Below are positions 1-11,500 of a stretch of DNA of 23,862 bases, one piece after another. Position 1 is the stretch's first letter. Every line of letters begins with the position of its first letter. A program made the translations under genes and the position numbers. The notes beneath the pieces are model-generated. The model saw only the letters and a list, made by a program, of their open reading frames with translations. It searched no databases and was not told the origin of the DNA. The stretch lies in the NCBI GenBank assembly GCA_043381765.1, contig JBHJMP010000807.1:1-23862 (forward strand). The letters run 5' to 3'. Source of the stretch: Collodictyon triciliatum (lineage: Eukaryota; CRuMs).

Positions 1-101
1 TGTTTTTGTTTTTGTTTTTGTTTTTGTTTTTGTTTTTGTTTTTGTTTTTGTTTTTGTTTTTGTTTTTGTTTTTGTTTTTGTTTTTGTTTTTGTTTTTGTT
101 T
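1..101. repeat. (TTTTTG)n microsatellite at the window edge
   Basis: About 17 perfect copies of the hexamer TTTTTG fill the left edge and run off the window. The array lies just upstream of the first visible flippase exon, so it is probably in an intron of that gene. Positions 102-174 between the array and the exon show nothing else beyond a likely 3' splice site near 174. Confidence 0.95.
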
Positions 102-174
102 CGTCCCCGTTTGCTTGATTAGCCGATGCATAGGTACATTTTCAAACAGGGAATTAAAATCGAGAAAAATACAG

Positions 175-2144
175 GTTTTTGTTGAGACTTCTTTTGATTC
201 ACGGCCGATGGTCCTATATTCGAACCTCGCGTGTGATTCTGTATAGCTTCTACAAAAATATGACCCTGCAACTGACTCAATTTTGGTTTTCCATGCTTTC
301 TGCCTTCTCTGGTCAGGTCTATTGCAGCCCACTTAATTATTGTTGCTTCCACACAATCGATTTCATTTCTAATCCAAAAAGAAAAAAACTCGCAATCCTT
401 ATGCATATCAAAAATCGGCAGCCGATTTCAATAAGCATATTCAGCTTTCTGACTTGCAAATCATAGACCATGATAGAATCGTGGTCTCTGTCGCTCTACA
501 ACGTGATGTTTACCTCACTTCCAATTATTGTTCTGGGCTCCTTTGACAGAGACATCTCTCAAAAGCGTATCATGGATAACCCTCAGCTTTACATGTTGGG
601 ACAAGAGGATTATTACGTAATTTTTATGAATCATTACACGTTTGCCTATATATGAATGATTATTTAATTTGTCGAAAGTTTTTTTCGTTTCATATTTTGT
701 TGCTTTTATTTCTGTCAACTAAAATTGATTGGAGCCATCTTTTCGTATTCATTCCTTTTTGCGCGTACTTATCGGATTACAAAATAAAAAAATGCACAAA
801 TTTTTTTATATTTGTCATAATATAACTTAACCCCATACTTTGTCGTAATATACCGCATACGCATCTTCAACTCTCACCTTTCATAGTTCAACCGGAAAAA
901 CTTTTGGTCGTGGTGTGTCAACGGAATTTTCCATTCTCTGGTAAGTTGTATGCACGCTTCTTTTTCTTTATTCCTCCCACATCACTGCCAGATTGAACCG
1001 ACTTATCAAGTTCATATACAACAATTATGGAGATGGCCACCATATGCACTTGAAACTCAATACTCATGAGAGACCTTGAATAATCAACGCATTATTACAT
1101 GGTTAATTGTTAGATTCTGTTCTTCATGGTGAATGCTGCGTACGAAACAAGTTTCCCATGCCCCACCGGCAAGTCTTCAGATATTTGGATTATGGGAACT
1201 ACCTTGTACACGTGTGTCCTTGTGACAGTCAACATGAAGATTACTCTGGAGGTTGCATCCTGGACTATATTCCACCACATTACGATTTGGGGCTCTGTAC
1301 TTCTGTGGTTCATCTTTTTAGCCGTATACAGGTTCTCCTTCACTTTTCATTCCTTTGTATATTCTCCTGATTTATCCTTTCATAATGCACCAATATGCCA
1401 ACCTTGTTCCATCTACCAATCCAACTACAGCCAAATCTACCCCACTATCCCTGCTGGTCCGGAGATGAGTGGAATGGCCGGAATTCTATTTTCACTCCCT
1501 CTCTTCTACCTGGTTATATTTGTTGTCGTCTCCATATGCCTTATCCGCGATATCATCTGGAAATAGTAAGCCAACAAATGGTTTTTTATCACCTATTGAC
1601 GCAGTCCATTAACATTGCCAGTAAAAAATAAACATTAAATGGAATGACTTCTTGACGAATACATCAATATTCTTCAGTTCCAACCGCACCTATTCTCCGC
1701 AATGGTACCACATCGTCCAGGAAATTGATAATGTTACTCCTGCCGATGGCACTGATGTTGTGATGACCCCACTGACTGGGCCACTTAAAGTCGATATCCA
1801 AAGCAAGGATAAGAAGGGACGCATCGAAAGGCAGCCAACATCACGTAAGTCACCAATGCCGGAAAATTATCGTTTAATATTTATCTGCTGTTTTTCCCTC
1901 CATTCCTTTTTTTTTTTTTTATCCTATGTCGTTTACAGGATTGACAATTTCATTTTCCCCAAATTGTCTGGTCATGGCACAAAAAATCATTCCATCGCAG
2001 CTTGCTTGCTATGTGGTTGATAATAATTCCTTTTTGTCCTGTTCCTTTTATATACAAACCTCAGATTTCGGCTTTGCTTTCAACGAGGACGAAGGAGCAA
2101 GCCTCACTGCGCCGCGCTCTGGTACCCAGCCGCCCTCTCGTTAA
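175..2144 (+). CDS. P4-ATPase phospholipid flippase, C-terminal part (5' end off window)
   Basis: This is the C-terminal membrane domain of a phospholipid-translocating P-type ATPase (P4 family), which moves aminophospholipids to the cytosolic leaflet at the expense of ATP. Seven exons join in frame: 175-316, 467-616, 887-940, 1114-1331, 1431-1565, 1678-1844 and 2065-2144, ending TAA, for about 314 residues. Visible family motifs, in order, are [14 protein letters not shown] and FYKN before TM5, [32 protein letters not shown] with [42 protein letters not shown], and a terminal GFAFNEDE. These cover the usual TM5-TM10 region. The catalytic DKTG, the A and N domains and TM1-4 lie upstream and are not seen. 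Introns are 99-270 nt with GT/AG ends. The last exon is more GC-rich than the rest. The first exon's start (after CAG at 172-174) is the least certain boundary. The family is clear; the subfamily is not assignable. Confidence 0.9.
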
Positions 2145-2444
2145 GCACGCTTTGTTGCGCGGTGCAAACAGTTGCGGCTCTTAAATGTCCGCCCCCTTAC
2201 TCAAAAAAAAGAAAAAAGAAGAAAGAAAGAACTTTGCTTTCATACCCTCATCTCTGACAGCTCGCCATCAAAACTTTCTCCCTCTCTGACATATTCCGGG
2301 GATTTGCATGAAAACCATCAACAACAGCAAAGATAAATGAAAGACACACTTTACGCCACCACATCATATCTCATCACGTGACAGGATGGGACATGACATG
2401 AGTTGGTGTGATTCGCTGTGTTTTTTATGTAGCACGGGATTGTG
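2145..2444. other. convergent intergenic region (flippase / hydratase 3' ends)
   Basis: This 300-nt stretch separates two converging stop codons and must hold both 3' UTRs. It has a purine-rich tract (about 2201-2231), and a perfect palindrome TCACGTGA at 2374-2381, the form of an E-box. No AATAAA polyadenylation hexamer and no further reading frame with coding character were seen. Confidence 0.6.
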
Positions 2445-3002
2445 TCAGTATTGGAACAGGACGCTGGCTTCGCCCCGGACAATCTCGACGCCTTCTTGAT
2501 TCGTGCACCATGTATCAAAGATATAGACAACCTTTCCTTGCTTCTTGACCAGAACCTGCTTCACTTCCACTTGTGCCCTCACGTGGTCGCCGATGCGCAT
2601 CGGGTGGGAAAACTCGAGGGAGTTGCGCAGGAAAACGGAGCCTGGGCCAGGGAGTCTAGCCATGAAACGATATTGAGCAACCCTGCTGTGCAATGGTTCA
2701 TGCGATGGCTATTTTGGTGGATACTTTGTTCCAAGGACTGCGCCGAGAAGCCCGCCTGCAATCATTCCGTGCGCTATTCGGCCTTTGAAGCGGGTTGTTT
2801 GTGCGTAGGCGTCGTCCAGGTGGAGAGGATTGTCGTCCAGGCTCAAGGCGGCAAAGTCTGTCACGTCCTTTTCCGTCAGCACTTTGGTCAGCTCGGCCTT
2901 TTGGCCCACCTTCAGCAGAGATGGAGCAGAGGGCGCACTTGTAAACGCTCGCATGAGCGAAGGCAGCAAGAGGCGGGGAAGACTCACCGTGGCTTTCTCC
3001 AT
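2445..3002 (-). CDS. MaoC-like (R)-specific enoyl-CoA hydratase / 3-hydroxyacyl-thioester dehydratase, mitochondrial
   Basis: The protein is a hot-dog-fold hydratase that interconverts trans-2-enoyl and (R)-3-hydroxyacyl thioesters. In eukaryotes single-domain forms such as HTD2 serve mitochondrial fatty acid synthesis. Exon 1 is 2725-3002 and exon 2 is 2445-2655. The 69-nt GT-AG intron (2656-2724) splits one Lys codon, so the join reads GTK-LPGPGS as in the family. The product is 162 residues, the usual single-domain length. About 30 N-terminal residues lack acidic side chains apart from Glu2 and are rich in Leu, Ser, Arg and Ala (MEKATVSLPRLLLPSLMRAF), a likely mitochondrial presequence. 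The hydratase motif follows: FAALSLDDNPLHLDD and later GRIAHGMIAGG. The first Asp of the DDNPLH block and its His are the expected catalytic pair. The alternative is a broad-specificity R-hydratase; sequence alone cannot separate acyl-CoA from acyl-ACP use. Confidence 0.88.
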
Positions 3003-3452
3003 CGTTCCTTTTTTTTTTTTTTTGTGGGTGATCTTGTTGCTTTTTTATTATATTTTCGCTATTATTATTTTCTCTTATTTTTATTACTCTGCTGCATGTG
3101 TATATGTCGCGTGGAAAAGGTTGAACAGGTACCAGGCACTAGAATAATAAGAAAACTCTGTGAGTGTGGCTCATACCATCGACTCCGGACTCAAAGAACT
3201 AGCGCATGACAGACCCACCAAGAGGTGACATTCTGCTATTCTTTTTCTACCCTCGCGTGCCGATGAGACCTTGGCACACATCAAATCAAGAAGAGGGGGA
3301 AAAGAGCTTGAATCAATTCACATATCTTTAAACAAAAGGATAATGTAGGTCTCATTTTATCGTTATATCCAGCCAAGTAAGAACCCATGATGTGTGGTCG
3401 AAAAGAACGCACAGTGCGTAGATGCTCCAGTCCCAAGCGAGCCAGTTCTGAT
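3003..3452. other. intergenic region, hydratase promoter side and 3' flank of the coiled-coil gene
   Basis: The hydratase start lies at the left end and the stop of the next minus-strand gene at the right end. A T15 run (about 3008-3022) and AT-rich sequence sit directly upstream of the hydratase ATG. Nothing resembling another gene or an RNA was seen. Confidence 0.5.
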
Positions 3453-6400
3453 TTACAGAGGGAGACTCTCTGATGTATCTTGTAATGTGTTCCTATCTGA
3501 ATCAGTCGAAGTCTGATTGAGCAGGGTGGGGATAATCACAGTTACAGATGACTGTGGCGGACTTTGTGTGTTCAGCTCGACCGAAATGCCTTCGTCGAAG
3601 CTCGGTAAGGCTGCGTGGGCGATAAGTGGGTCATCGTGCCCTGTTGCTTGGACTTGCAACTGAGGTGTCTGCTGAACTGGCTCCTGGACATGAGGTTGCT
3701 CATGAGTCTGTAAAACATCTTTGGGAGAATCTTGCTTTGGTGAAATACCACCCACAGACGTTACTTCTTTTTGCTCAGGAATGTCACTCAATCTCGATTT
3801 GTTCTCTTCGGTTGATTTAATGCTGGGCTCTGGAATAAAATTCCTATCGGTCGATGGAATGGACGGTTCTTCTGCTTCGCCATCAAACTCAAAATCCTGG
3901 TCAGAACCTGTTCGAACCAACGGCGACTTCGACTCTGGATAGTGGAGTAAATTACAATAGCAATTTTTTCAGAAGAAAAAAAAAGGTGAAAACCTCTTTG
4001 ATGTTTGAGGGAGGTAGAGATATACATTAAAGTAAATGTCTTACGAATGCGTTTCGGCTTCATCCGAGAACCCTTAACGCACATATTCAAGGGATTAATA
4101 TCAAGCTTCGGTTCTTCCTCCTTCTTTGTTTTGTGTGAAACGCGCCTAGATTATGATAGGGTGATTAAACATTATCAAAAGACTTTATTTTGGCAGAATA
4201 CAGGATAAAGCAAGTTAGATATATATATATAAAGAGTAGCACTGAGAAGCTCATGTATGTGAGCAAAATGAAAAACTACCTTATATACGTCATAATTCGT
4301 TCATAAACTTTTTCTCGCAAATGATCCAATGATAAGACCTAGGCACATGTCAGCAAAAAGCTAAATAGATTATTTGCATCAAAGCTGAAGACCACTCATT
4401 AATACTGACATAGGAAACGTAAATGTGGTTGGCTAAAATAGATCTGACAGAATAACAGCTAGGTGTATAGTTAACTATAAGAGGGAGAGATGATAAGAGC
4501 CAAACCGATGGAAGCTCCACGACTTGGTCACCAGTTTTAACATGTAGATATATGGGCGTCTCTGGGTCATCTACAGGAGGGTTTGCAGGAGATTTACCAG
4601 GCACGATTCGAAGGTTGCTGAGTCTCCCCAAAGCCACGCTAATATCCTCTATTGAACTGCAGTATAGACCATTTGGTCAATGAGATTTTAACTCGTTGGG
4701 ATAGAGTGCAATTGCTTACTGTCGAGGCCAATGTGTCCAGGGATATTTGTCAACATCGGAGTATGATTTGACAGTGAGGGCATTCCCCAGTGATGCAATA
4801 CCAGCAGTGAAAATCCAAGGCTTTTTCATATTCGCCATCGCAATTAGTCGCGGGAATGGAAAAAAAAAATAGTCGTCATTCTGAGTTTTTGTTATGAGGG
4901 AGAAAAATCAAGAAAAAGACTTTTGTTGGTTGCTAATTACCATAGCCACATCATCCTCCAATATTTGATCCAAATCAGCGACATATTTCGGAGGGTTTGG
5001 CTTCCTGGGTTTGAACTCTGTATGCTTCTTGATCTGGTGTAAAGGAAGGGCACATAATAATATTAGTTGATAAAAACTAATTAAGAATCAAATAGTTAAT
5101 GTAGGATGCATCTTCAATATTTCTCTAGGAATCGAAAGGAGAATCACAAGGTATTCATTCGATGCTGATTTCCTCACTTTTCTTATTTCTTTATCTAATT
5201 TCCTATTCAAGCGCACCATAGGATTGTCGGTCGTCTCCTTTGATTACACTCAGTCAATAAGTTATTCAAAAGGGACTTGAATGAATATAAAAAAAGGGTA
5301 TTTATGTGTCAAAAGTACAATTTTAACATGAAATTATTGCATGATAATGATTTCTTCTAACCTCTTCTTCATCGCTGCGAAACAATTATTACATCAAGAG
5401 ATTAAGAAAAAGAACAGAAAAAAAGTTGGAAGTATAGATATTTTGTATGAGATATTGTTAATATTTATTCCTCGACTATGAATGGACAGAATGCTCTGTG
5501 TAGAACAAGCCATCAGGAAATAAAATACGAACGATGTGTCCAGGCCAGCCAGAAATGACTTTGTGGATGGCATGATTTCTTTTGTAGCTCTGAGAGATTG
5601 GGTATATAAGTAGATAAGATAAGTGACATTAAATCTGTGTCAAAAAAAAAAAAAAGCTTTCGAAGTGTCGACTCACTCATATTTTCCAACTGGGTTTGCA
5701 TTTTCCTTTTCTCTGATTGCTTCTTCAAGCTCTACAAATTGGTATCGTTACTTGACTATTTCAGCACATTGCAGAGTATGTATACTTGATTGGAATTGTG
5801 GTTGTTTGGGGCACTCGGAATTAATTAGCGGGAAACCTCTTAATCTGTCTTCTTCGGCTACTTTAGCAATAAAGTCGGTCTTAATCTATGAAAAGAAGTA
5901 AAGTGTTGCTTATTGTCTGACTTTATTACGGTTAGGAGCTAATATCTATGGAATTAAGTTAAAAGTCAATGCTACCTCATCTATGATATTGTCAAATGAA
6001 TCATCTAGCAAGCTGTCCTTCTATTAACATTAACATTGGTGATAGTAATAGTGATAGTAATAGTGATAGTGATAGTAATAGTAATAGTAATAGTAATAGT
6101 AATAGTAATAGTAATAGTAATAGTAATAGTAATAGTAATAGTAATAGTAATAGTAATAGTAATAGTAATAGTAATAGTAATAGTAATAGCAATAGCAATA
6201 GCAATAATAACAACAATAACAAGAGGAAGATCAAGATGAATAGGAAGAAACAATTAGAAGAATAATCAAAATAAAGATGAAACTATAAAATGCTACGTGA
6301 TTACATATATGATCACTATTTATCTATATATTTCTTATTAACCCAAAAGAAAGAAGCTATCGAGCACATTTTCTTCGGGGAATATGAGTCTTACGTGAAT

Positions 6401-6990
6401 CAAAACTGGTGGAACGAAGTCAGGGTTTGAACTTTTGATCACGACACTACTCAAATTCCCGGCTCGTTTTGTCACAATATTAGTTCCTGGTCTTTCAGGA
6501 CTTGCATGTCGAGATGGTTCCTTTGTAGACGAAACTGTTTGCTACATTTTATTTCTTCATTAAATTATTTTTTGGGGAAAAAATGTCCGTGCCTTTGAAG
6601 TACAAAGGTAAGCATTTCCTTAAATTCTATGTTTTTAAATAATCTTTACAATTATTTTTTGTTTTTGTTTTTGTTTTGTTTTTTGGAAAAGGGAAGCATT
6701 ATCATAAAGAAAAATCAGTGGGAAATTGCCAATACAATAGCTGATGGAAAGAAGTTAATTTAGATGAAACCACCTTGAACTCTGCCGTTCCTGGAATGAC
6801 CTCCCATACCTCTCCGGTTTCCTTAAACTTGTATGGACTCAATCTAGGAATTTTTCCGTGGTGAATTGGCTGATAAATCAGAATATTTGGAAACATTCTA
6901 AGAGTATGGGATAGTGTTTTCTTAGGCTTGATATGCATCCCATAAAAAAAATAAAAATAAAAAAATAGGATGCACATTTCTCCTCAACTT

Positions 6991-7082
<92 letters not shown>

Positions 7083-8320
7083 CGGCTGTTCATCAAACAG
7101 GAAAGGACATTAGATGATGCATATACCCAGAGACGTAGTCCATGAATTGCATTTCTAAGTTGATGGCTCGTTCGTTCCAAGGCTTGTAGTATTCCATCAG
7201 GTTCAAAAGGTTTTGTGAGGGAAGTCTTGAGGAGATTTTGCTTCGCTTGTAACTTGCTCGAATCTCTCTTGGCAGCTTTAGGTTTGACTCAATGTGTCTT
7301 CTGAGCATACGACATATTCCAAGTAGCTGAATCATAGCTGTATGTGCTTGAACCGACGAGGGGACATTTCTGTACATCATAATTATATTCGCAAGCCAAG
7401 TGAGTTTAGCATCAACCCATGTTGCGTCTACGGCTTGATAGGCAGGGTCTAGGTAAGGGGGGTTTTGTTTTCAAAAAAAAAGTGACTATTAAACTTCAAT
7501 CATTGAAATTCTTTGACACTGAACTATTATCAAAATGGTTGGGTGACTCTTGATATTGAAATATAGGTACATATCGAGATTATGTTTTACTTAATATAGG
7601 AACATCAGGAGGCACTTCTTTTTCTTCTTCCGTATCTGTCCGGTATTAGGGAGTTAGCTATTTGCATAAGATAAAAACGAGTATTATTTAATCGCACTTG
7701 TGGCTCCTGCACTTTGACCCACGACTGGAAAATCAGTGTATGAAGAGTCTAACGGTTGAAAAGAAGGAAAGATGAGATAAAGTACAGCTTTTGTTTTATA
7801 AGGCATGCGAGATTCATTAAGAATGACATACATTATTTCAAATTTACAATGACAGCAATTAGTTTCTCTTCATTTCGCCCCTACCCTCTCAAGGAAATAA
7901 AATAAATATAACAAGGGCACAGTTAATACCATAATCGAGCTCGCTTTGTATTCCAACACTTATTCCGGGTATATGTACTTGGCATCCTTTTGACCTATCG
8001 AGCATTTCCATAACCTGACTGGATTGTCGTTGAATAGTCGGCATGCTCGGCGTTTCTATCGTAATTATTTAAAGGTATTAGTCTGCTTCACACAAAATAT
8101 AAAATGAATAAAGAAAAATTAGGGGGGGGGGGGGGGGAGAACAGAAAAAAGAAAATAGAAAAAAAATAGGANNNNNNNNNNNNNNNNNNNNNNNNNNNNN
8201 NNNNNNNNNNNNNNNNNNNNNNNNNNNNNNNNNNNNNNNNNNNNNNNNNNNNNNNNNNNNNNNNNNNNNNNAATTGTTTGTTGTTTTATATAAAATATTT
8301 AAAAAAAAAAAATGGGTTGG

Positions 8321-8351
<31 letters not shown>

Positions 8352-8510
8352 GGTTGGGGGGGGGGGGGAAGAACTGAGAGAACTAGGCATACAAAGTTGG
8401 AAAAGGTCGATACCTCCGTCTATATTTTCTTGGTCGACTGATTCTGAAGCTGTTGATTCTGAAATTATAGTCACAGGTTCGTCGACGCTCGGCAAGTTTG
8501 GCTGCGTATG

Positions 8511-8557
<47 letters not shown>

Positions 8558-11500
8558 TGCATATCAACAAGGGCTTTTAAATTCTATGTAGGAACATATG
8601 GAAAAGAGATATTCTAGCGGGAAACAAAGGACAGGAGAGAAAGAAATGGAACAAGTCATTGAATTAACTATTAATAGTATTTCTCCTCATACATCGGATT
8701 CGTTCGACAGGGCGATTTCAGTCTGCTCCGTAGCTTCGTTTTGTTTATTCTCAACAGATATGTAGCGGATTTGTTCTTTCCGTGGTATATTTGCGGATAA
8801 AAGTGACTCCATAATACTATTTCGTTCATTTTCTAACTGCAAACATATTCCACCGAATAAGGTGGTAAATTATTAACTAACATAATTGCAGAATGACATA
8901 GGGAGCTTTATCTCACATTCAACCACTACTGAGCGTATATTATGCAAATATTGGGATATCAGAATATTGGAATATTACAACTTTCTTTTCCTCAGTAACC
9001 CGGTCAATCTCAGATATAAATGATTTAATTTGTGCCTGCATTAAGGTAATTATTAAATATTTTAGGGAATTGTGCCATGGTGAATACAACTGTTCAGAAA
9101 ATAGAGAGAAAAAAGTCCAAAATTACTTGTAAACTGTCGTTTTCTTCTTGAAGGCCGAAGTTAATTTTCTTCAATTCACGAACCCTTCATAGAAGCATGT
9201 ATATTTTTTATCATGGACACTTGTGAATTCTTTGCTAGTATACATGAATCTACATAAAAAAAAAAAAAAATGAAGCAAACTGTAATTCGCGGGTATCAGA
9301 ATTCAGCAAATCTTCCAAAATTAATATTCGCTCCTGGAGATTCTGGTTTTGCGTTGACAGTTTTTGGGCATTGACTCTATCAGTTTTGTAGAAAAGGTAT
9401 AGAAATCGTTACAAAGTATTATTTACACGTGAATAAAAATTTATAGGAAGAGGAGAGGATTTTATAGCATAGACAGAGATGTGGTTACTCTTTTTTTTTT
9501 TTTCTTCATTTTATTCCTTTCTTGAAACATTAGCATGATCAACTCACTGAAGCTCTTCCATTTTCTCACTTTGGGTTCCGTTTGTGATAGAAAGCTCATC
9601 TATCTAAGGTTATTTTCATAACGCCTTCTTTTAAAAAGAAAACTACAATGTCATAACTGGGAATATTATAGTCATGGAATGTGGCGGTGCTTTTCTTGTG
9701 TGATATGTTCAATCCATGACATTTGTCTGAGGAAGTGGGCATTAATTTTAACCTTCTTTTGTAGCTCTGTAATCTCACGCTCAAGGTCTAAGATACGAAT
9801 AGAGGTAACACGGGGGGCCTTGGCGATAAAAATAATAATAATAAAAATGAGCGACCAATCATAAGTTAAGAATATTAGCTACAAACAAAACGTATCACAC
9901 GTATATAAAAATCAAGCACCTTAGTGGTTCCGCCTGAGTGAGAGACTATGAGTGTACAATAAATGAACGTAGGTCAGTGAAAAAGAAGAAACTATTGATT
10001 CCAAAAAGAATGATGTGGTCATGAAAAAAAATGTGGGCAGATATTTAACTAAATGCTACCTAATCCAGTTTTCTCTGATATCCTTTCAGTCTGGCAATAC
10101 CTGAGCAATGTTGCTTGTTTATCAACACATAAGTAATCATCCATTTAATAATAGGTTGAATATCAAGTGTCCATTTATACGCACTTGTCATAGGTTTTGC
10201 GAGATTTCATGCTCAGATACGTGCTATCCATCATCTGTATATATGGGTCATCCTCCTCATCTATTGTATCACGGGCCAAGTAATAAAAATGTATGCAAAT
10301 TGAGGTATATGCAGCCAATCCGCGTGAAGAGAGCTCGTAAGAACGCATCGTTTACAGAGCATTGATATTGAACAAATAAGTTTTCAATGCATTAGTTAAG
10401 AAGTAAACTTGTTCTAAGTTTCTCCGCCTCGGCCTCTGCATTCTTCAACTCTACCTTCCTCTGGAACATGCCGAGCAAATCTATTATAATTACGTATATT
10501 AGCGGTCAACCGGTCCTTCAAAATACACAACTTGTGCAGGTAAGCAGAATTCGAACAAAGCTAAAATAACAATTAGATAAACCGTTTTTGAATAAATAGA
10601 TAGACAAAAAGAGGGATAAATGATTATAATATGAATTATTATTATGTATGTGACCCACCAGATGCTATGACCCTTAGTTTTGAAAAAGTAGATATTTCCC
10701 TTAATTTCTCCATATTTTCTGGCTCCATGGGGATCAACTCATCTGCTTGTTTTCGTGCAGCCTGGTGTTCATCACGTTAAGGTAAGTGCAATGTAGAGAT
10801 AACTAAATATAAATGCATTCATCAAAAGTAAGAAAAGAAATTAGTCTTTCCAATAAACCTCGGAAAGGCTGTTCAAATCTGTCTCATTCATCAGAGCTTC
10901 CCGTAATACTTCACTTTTACTATTTTCCTGTATCACGATAAAATGTGTGATATGTGGTATGTAAACAGGAAAAAAAAATAGGGGATATTCCACGTATGAC
11001 ATGATAGTTTGAATACCAAAGTCAACTAACCCCAATCATCGACTCTAATAAGGCCTCCAGAAGCTTATTCTTATCTGTTTGTTACATGCATTTCAGTTTA
11101 AAAATGTGGGTCTTTTTCTATTCAAGAGAGATAGCTGCATTGAAAATTACTAAAAATTTTCAATATGCTACTCCTTCTAATTTAGAACAAACCTCTGGTA
11201 AGTTCGTCATCTACTTGTACTTCCGTAGATGTGTACCCAGGGTGTGCGTTAATAAGCTATGCAGGAATCGTTAAGGATTTGACGAATAGAAAGTGTGAGA
11301 ATGTGACACATCAATATATCTTTTTAAAATATTTTGATAATCTTAATATAAATTATACATCAATCAACTGGGTGTATTGGTCCTCGCTTTTTTGGGTGGT
11401 AATTCCAATATGTTTTAGTAATGTTTTTTTTTATTCTTTACATAAATGAATGCAAAAAGTTGGGAAATAAGATAATTTGATTTCAGTTTCAATACCAGCG

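Larger units (their letters stand above)
3453..8501 (-). other. exon block 3 of the coiled-coil gene (helical domain and C-terminal tail)
   Basis: Exons: 8414-8501, 7930-8055, 7698-7724, 7591-7635, 7127-7448, 6774-6843, 6395-6541, 5976-6020, 5837-5885, 5677-5731, 5477-5587, 5362-5374, 4941-5033, 4720-4820, 4506-4656, 4309-4338, 4045-4123 and 3453-3934. The 322-nt exon 7127-7448 is the largest internal one and encodes the helical block. The 13-nt exon 5362-5374 encodes a DEEE stretch. Less certain boundaries are the acceptor after AAAAAG at 4821 and the donor after 4309, where a longer version would break phase with the next exon. The last exon (482 nt) encodes the polar tail. Confidence 0.68.

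Noticed and set aside
993-1070. A frame after a possible 3' splice site at 992 that reads [16 protein letters not shown], similar to a P4-ATPase segment
   Set aside because: It ends in TGA with no GT donor before the next exon, and exon 887-940 (FNRKNFWSW...HSL) already supplies this segment and joins perfectly to 1114. It lies inside the intron 941-1113.
2442-3209. Plus-strand frame of 255 codons
   Set aside because: It is the antisense shadow of the hydratase exons; the minus-strand product has clear family motifs.
5996-6265. Asn-Ser repeat, poly-Leu and Ile-Thr frames
   Set aside because: All arise from the AATAGT hexamer array inside an intron.
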